Program-made: the position numbers and the translations under genes
Shown: piece by piece, positions 60,010 to 64,000 of the stretch
Layout of the letters: each line of letters opens with the position of its first letter
How positions within the stretch are numbered: the first letter of the stretch is position 1
Notes under the pieces: model-generated
Told to the model about the DNA's origin: nothing
Databases searched by the model: none
Seen by the model: only the letters and a program-made list of their open reading frames with translations
Assembly: GCF_003253735.1 (NCBI RefSeq)
Contig: NZ_QKYW01000006.1
Location: 294,214 to 358,213, forward strand
DNA length: 64,000 bases
Source of the DNA: Pseudomonas sp. URMO17WK12:I2
Lineage (GTDB): Bacteria; Pseudomonadota; Gammaproteobacteria; Pseudomonadales; Pseudomonadaceae
Direction: 5' to 3'

Positions 60010-61617
60010 TTACAACGCTTCGGTCTGCGGGGCTGCATCGGCCTGGGGCTGCTCCGGCTTGATCTCGACGAAGTTCAGCTGCAGACGCTCACTGCTCCAG
60101 GCGCGGGTCTTGTTGGTCAGCTCCAGATCGTTGTTCAGGGTCTGGCCGTAGGAGGGGATGATCTCCTTCAGCTTGGCCTGCCACTCTGGGGTCTTGATCT
60201 TGTCCTTGAAGGTGCGCTCCATCAGGTGAAGCATGATCGGCGCGGCGGTGGAAGCACCTGGCGAAGCGCCCAGCAGCGCGGCGATGGAGCCGTCTTCGGA
60301 GCTGACCACTTCGGTGCCGAACTGCAGGATGCCGCCTTTCTCAGGATCCTTCTTGATGATCTGCACGCGCTGGCCGGCCTGGATCAGTTCCCAGTCCTTG
60401 TCCTGCGCTTCGGGGAAGTATTCGCGCAGCGAGTGCATGCGGTCTTCCTGGCTGAGCATCAGCTGGCCGATCAGGTAGGTGCTGAGCGAGAAGTTGTCGA
60501 TGCCGGCATTGACCATCGGCGAAACGTTATGGGTGGTGATGGTGCCGAACATGTCCAGCAGCGAACCGTTCTTCAGGTACTTGGTGGAGAAGGTGGCGAA
60601 TGGCCCGAACAGGATGACTTTCTCGCCATCGATCACGCGGGTATCCAGGTGCGGAACCGACATGGGTGGCGAACCTACCGATGCCAGACCGTAGACCTTG
60701 GCCTGATGCCTGGCGGCGATTTCCGGGTTACGGGTAACCAGGAAGGAGCCGCCGACCGGGAAGCCTGCATAGCCTTCCGCTTCCGGGATGCCGGATTTCT
60801 GCAGCAGCTTGAGCGCGCCGCCACCGGCGCCGATGAACACGAACTTGGCATTCACGGTGCTCAACTTGTCGCCATTGGCCAGGTCAGCCATGGTGACGTT
60901 CCAGGTGCCGTCATCGGCGCGGGTGATGTCGCGCACTTCCTGCTGCACGTGAACGTTGAACACGTCTTTCTTCTGCGACAGGTTGTTCAGCAACTGATTG
61001 GTGATTTCACCGAAGTTGACGTCGGTGCCCGTCTGCACGCGGGTCGCGGCGATCTTCTGACCGGGCTCGCGGCCTTCCATCACCAGGGGAATCCACTCCT
61101 CGATCTGCGCGGGGTCGTCGGAGAACTCCATGTTGCGGAACAGCGAGCTGTGCTGCAGCGCGTCATAGCGCTTCTTCAGGAACTCGGTGTTCTTGTCGCC
61201 CCACACGAAACTCATATGCGATACGTCGTTGATGAAGGACTTCGGATTCTTCAGAACGCCTTGCTCGACCTGATAGGCCCAGAACTGCTTGGAGATCTCG
61301 AAGGATTCGTTGATTGCCACGGCCTTGCTGATGTCGATGGTGCCGTCAGCCTTTTCCGGGGTGTAGTTCAGTTCGGCAAGTGCCGAGTGACCGGTACCGG
61401 CGTTGTTCCAGGCATTGGAACTCTCGCTGGCGACCTGAGGCAGGCGCTCGTACAGATCGATTTTCCAGGTCGGCTCCAGCTCATTGAGGTAGGTGCCAAG
61501 GCTCGCACTCATGATGCCCCCGCCGATCAGCAGGACGTCCACGGATTTTTCCGGTTCGGGCTGCTTGGCGCAGCCGAGCGCGCTCAAGCACAGTAGGGAC
61601 AGCAGGAGTTTTTTCAT
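60010..61617 (-). CDS. mqo: Malate:quinone oxidoreductase with lipoprotein-type signal
   Basis: Mqo oxidises malate to oxaloacetate with FAD and reduces quinone at the membrane. 535 residues; FAD loop VLLIGGGIMSASLGTYL, then SSNAWNNAGTGHSALAELNY and LGASPGASTAAPIML. Unlike usual Mqo it begins MKKLLLSLLCLSALGCAKQ, a signal with lipobox ending at C16, so it may be a lipid-anchored periplasmic-side protein. The ATG at 61617 is chosen for that signal; an ATG 9 bases earlier is also possible. Confidence 0.85.
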   Translation of the reverse strand: MKKLLLSLLCLSALGCAKQPEPEKSVDVLLIGGGIMSASLGTYLNELEPTWKIDLYERLPQVASESSNAWNNAGTGHSALAELNYTPEKADGTIDISKAVAINESFEISKQFWAYQVEQGVLKNPKSFINDVSHMSFVWGDKNTEFLKKRYDALQHSSLFRNMEFSDDPAQIEEWIPLVMEGREPGQKIAATRVQTGTDVNFGEITNQLLNNLSQKKDVFNVHVQQEVRDITRADDGTWNVTMADLANGDKLSTVNAKFVFIGAGGGALKLLQKSGIPEAEGYAGFPVGGSFLVTRNPEIAARHQAKVYGLASVGSPPMSVPHLDTRVIDGEKVILFGPFATFSTKYLKNGSLLDMFGTITTHNVSPMVNAGIDNFSLSTYLIGQLMLSQEDRMHSLREYFPEAQDKDWELIQAGQRVQIIKKDPEKGGILQFGTEVVSSEDGSIAALLGASPGASTAAPIMLHLMERTFKDKIKTPEWQAKLKEIIPSYGQTLNNDLELTNKTRAWSSERLQLNFVEIKPEQPQADAAPQTEAL

Positions 61618-61947
61618 TAGACAGACCATTTCAGTGATGTGATTGCGTGACCGCATGACCGACGTTCATGTCGCCCTAACTGGTAGAGCGGCTGCGCCTG
61701 TTGCATGGGTCAGGTTTCGTTCTGCGAAACCGATCAGTCCCGGTGATTTTTTGAAACGCCGGGCATTTACCTTCATGTGCGCGCTTTCGTCGCAGGCTGC
61801 CTCGAAAGGCAAGATCCATGCCTGGATAACTATTAGCCAGCTAACTAGTGCTCTGGATCAATATTGTGTACGCCATCGCACTCGCTGGTTGGCGAAATTC
61901 CGCCTCTCATATCGCTGATATGCTGGTTTGAGTGGCGGGTTCTCGCC
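61618..61947. other. Gap upstream of mqo
   Basis: 330 bases with no recognised gene, repeat or terminator; it should contain the mqo promoter. The stretch near 61830-61860 is AT-richer. Confidence 0.5.
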
Positions 61948-62349
61948 TTATTGAGTGATAGCGCCGCCCACGCCCTGACTGCCACCACCGGTTCCTGGTG
62001 TGGCGGGTGCGGTGGAACCGCCCTGTGTGCTGGGAGCTGTCTGGCTGCCATTTGCGGGCGCGCTATCCGAAGGTTGACGCCTGTTATCTGTGCCTGGCTC
62101 GGTGCCGGTGCCGTTCTGCCGTGCAGGCGAGTTAAGCGTGCTGCGCGGTCCCTGTTGCTGTTGTTGCTGTTGATCGGTGGTCGATTGCCCGGCGCCGTTG
62201 ATGTCAGCCGGTGGAGTCCCGGTGCGCTCGCGGACCATCTCGTCGCCGATCTTGTCGCGTTGCTGCTGCAACGACATCCCATCGTCCGCCTGTATGCCAG
62301 TACTGAACAGGGCGGCGAGCAGTAATGCGGATCCTGTGATTCTGTTCAT
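61948..62349 (-). CDS. Gln/Ser/Thr/Gly-rich exported protein
   Basis: 133 residues. A signal peptide MNRITGSALLLAALFSTGIQA precedes a short charged segment (LQQQRDKIGDEMVRER) and then a low-complexity tail with a run of seven glutamines at about 60-66, followed by Ser/Thr/Pro/Gly-rich sequence. The tail looks disordered. AGGAAG precedes the ATG. No family recognised; a surface or matrix-type role is only a guess. Confidence 0.7.
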   Translation of the reverse strand: MNRITGSALLLAALFSTGIQADDGMSLQQQRDKIGDEMVRERTGTPPADINGAGQSTTDQQQQQQQGPRSTLNSPARQNGTGTEPGTDNRRQPSDSAPANGSQTAPSTQGGSTAPATPGTGGGSQGVGGAITQ

Positions 62350-62637
62350 GTCTGTCTTCCTATCGTGGCCATGTGATCATGGTGACTGCCCGTGCTCTGG
62401 CAACGTTCAGGAAATCTTCCCCGGGGGGCGGGTGATCAGGTAGTGGCCGTGACTTACAAGCCCAGCGGCGAAAATCGATGAAGGCGTCTACCCTGATAGC
62501 AGCTCGGCAGCCACTGGCTCTGCCATGCCGCCTGAGGTCGATTAAGGGTGGGTAAGGTGGCGGTCGTCACTGCAGAATCGAACCCTGGCCTGTCTCTCGC
62601 CTCAGAGTAGAGGCCCCACAACAAAGAGGTCGCTCAC

Positions 62638-64000
62638 ATGATTTATGCCAAACCCGGTATCGCAGGCGCCGTCGTCACCCTGAAATCGCGCTACGGCAAC
62701 TACATCGGCGGCGAGTTCGTCGCGCCGGTGGGTGGTCAGTACTTCACCAACACCAGCCCGGTGGATGCCTCGACCATCGGTGAATTCCCGCGCTCGGACG
62801 CCAAGGACATCGACAAGGCCCTGGACGCCGCCCACGCCGCCGCCGAGGCCTGGGGCAAAACCTCGGTGCAGGATCGCGCGCTGGTGCTGCTGAAGATCGC
62901 CGACCGCATCGAGGCCAACCTCGAACTGCTCGCCGTGGCCGAAACCTGGGACAACGGCAAGGCCGTGCGCGAGACCCTGAACGCCGACGTGCCCCTGGCC
63001 GCCGACCACTTCCGTTACTTCGCCGGCTGCATCCGCGCCCAGGAAGGCAGCGCCGCCGAGATCAACGAACACACCGCCTCCTACCACTTCCACGAGCCGC
63101 TGGGCGTGGTCGGGCAGATCATTCCCTGGAACTTCCCGCTGCTGATGGCTGCCTGGAAGCTGGCCCCGGCCCTGGCCGCCGGCAACTGCGTGGTGCTCAA
63201 ACCTGCCGAGCAGACGCCGCTGTCGATCACCCTGCTGGCCGAGATCATCGGCGACCTGCTGCCGCCCGGCGTGCTGAACATCGTTCAGGGTTATGGCCGT
63301 GAGGCCGGCGAGGCGCTGGCCACCAGCACGCGCATCGCCAAGATCGCCTTCACCGGCTCCACCCCGGTGGGCTCGCACATCATGAAATGCGCCGCCGCCA
63401 ACATCATCCCCAGCACCGTGGAGCTGGGCGGCAAATCGCCGAACCTGTTCTTCGAGGACATCATGCAGGCCGAGCCGGCCTTTATCGAGAAGGCTGCCGA
63501 AGGCCTGGTGCTAGCCTTCTTCAACCAGGGCGAGGTGTGCACCTGCCCGTCCCGGGCGCTGGTGCAGGAGTCGATCTTCGAACCGTTCATGGTCGAGGTG
63601 ATGAAGAAGATCAAGGCCATCAAGCGCGGCAACCCGCTGGACACCGAGACCATGGTCGGCGCCCAGGCCTCGCAGCAGCAGTACGACAAGATCCTCTCCT
63701 ACCTGGAGATCGCCCAGCAGGAGGGCGCCGAGCTGCTCGCCGGCGGCGCCACCGAGAAACTCGAAGGTGATCTGGCCGGCGGCTATTACATCCAGCCGAC
63801 CCTGCTCAAGGGCACCAACAACATGCGCGTGTTCCAGGAGGAAATCTTCGGCCCGGTGGTCGGCGTGACCACCTTCAAGGACGAAGCCGAAGCCCTGGCG
63901 ATCGCCAACGACACCGAGTTCGGCCTGGGCGCCGGCGTGTGGACGCGCGACATCAACCGCGCCTACCGCATGGGCCGCGGCATCAAGGCCGGGCGCGTAT
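62638..64000 (+). CDS. exaC: NAD+-dependent aldehyde dehydrogenase, ExaC-like (3' end outside window)
   Basis: 454 residues of a protein usually near 506, truncated by the window edge. MIYAKPGIAGAVVTLKSRYGNYIGGEF matches the ExaC/acetaldehyde dehydrogenase branch of ethanol oxidation. Landmarks: IIPWNFPLLMAAWKLAPAL, cofactor loop IAFTGSTPVGSH, catalytic Glu in ELGGKSPNLF, catalytic Cys C301 in NQGEVCTCPSRA, and EEIFGPVVGV. AGAGG lies eight bases before the ATG. The gap 62350-62637 holds its promoter; no regulatory site was recognised there. Confidence 0.9.
   Translation, partial: MIYAKPGIAGAVVTLKSRYGNYIGGEFVAPVGGQYFTNTSPVDASTIGEFPRSDAKDIDKALDAAHAAAEAWGKTSVQDRALVLLKIADRIEANLELLAVAETWDNGKAVRETLNADVPLAADHFRYFAGCIRAQEGSAAEINEHTASYHFHEPLGVVGQIIPWNFPLLMAAWKLAPALAAGNCVVLKPAEQTPLSITLLAEIIGDLLPPGVLNIVQGYGREAGEALATSTRIAKIAFTGSTPVGSHIMKCAAANIIPSTVELGGKSPNLFFEDIMQAEPAFIEKAAEGLVLAFFNQGEVCTCPSRALVQESIFEPFMVEVMKKIKAIKRGNPLDTETMVGAQASQQQYDKILSYLEIAQQEGAELLAGGATEKLEGDLAGGYYIQPTLLKGTNNMRVFQEEIFGPVVGVTTFKDEAEALAIANDTEFGLGAGVWTRDINRAYRMGRGIKAGRV

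Noticed and set aside
62350..62637. Possible sigma-54 site before the aldehyde dehydrogenase
   Set aside because: TGGC...TGCC pairs occur near 62516, but spacing and the invariant GG/GC positions do not fit the -24/-12 consensus.
1..64000. Search for CRISPR arrays, tRNA or rRNA genes, insertion sequences and phage genes
   Set aside because: No regular direct repeats with spacers, no cloverleaf or rRNA-like stretch, and no transposase or phage protein was seen; a covariance-model scan would settle the RNA question.

Overview
The window looks like chromosomal DNA of a Pseudomonas (sensu lato) strain. Nearly all genes are GC-rich and closely packed with short Shine-Dalgarno spacing, the order edd-glk-gltR-gtrS / gts-oprB / hexR-zwf-pgl-eda is the pseudomonad glucose cluster, and several intergenic gaps carry REP-like palindromes typical of the genus. 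The species cannot be fixed by eye. No rRNA, tRNA, CRISPR array, insertion sequence or prophage was found. All assignments come from reading translated sequence and remembered family features; no database search was run.

Region 1 (1-10625) is the beta-ketoadipate pathway: the end of catB, then catC and catA, an AraC/XylS-type regulator (benR-like), and a long operon catI-catJ-pcaF-pcaT-pcaB-pcaD-pcaC. Together these turn catechol and carboxymuconate into acetyl-CoA and succinyl-CoA. Two PcaR-like boxes precede catI. Region 2 (10700-14400) has an ABC exporter, folE and gapA.

Region 3 (14400-31900) is the glucose / Entner-Doudoroff block: gapA and edd diverge from an intergenic region with two HexR-type operators; edd-glk-gltR-gtrS follow; an AGE-family sugar isomerase sits between gtrS and the glucose ABC transporter gtsABCD with porin oprB; hexR and zwf-pgl-eda diverge. 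The AGE gene and gtsA share a 31-bp bipartite element at identical distance from a -10-like hexamer, the strongest non-textbook regulatory signal in the window. Many leaders here and in region 1 carry A-rich AANAANAA (Hfq/Crc-type) motifs. An aroE-like gene with an altered substrate loop follows eda.

Region 4 (32100-40700) holds a DUF3309 peptide gene, a four-gene translationally coupled DNA-repair cassette (MBL-fold nuclease, ATP-dependent ligase, Lhr-like helicase, metallophosphoesterase) and an HBM-type chemoreceptor behind a FliA-like promoter. Region 5 (40700-53600) is mixed: a palindrome-rich gap, aroC, an MFS transporter, an acireductone-dioxygenase homologue missing metal ligands, ogt-alkA DNA repair, an LTA-synthase-like membrane enzyme, a lipoprotein, an RraB-like protein, and an M4 protease overlapped by its emfourin-type inhibitor.

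Region 6 (53900-64000) holds an ATP-grasp / alpha-E / transglutaminase operon of predicted peptide-tag function, an AEC transporter, two very small membrane-protein genes (31 and 56 codons), a PepSY protein, a glutamine amidotransferase-like protein, a lipoprotein-type malate:quinone oxidoreductase, a Gln-rich exported protein and the start of an ExaC-like aldehyde dehydrogenase.
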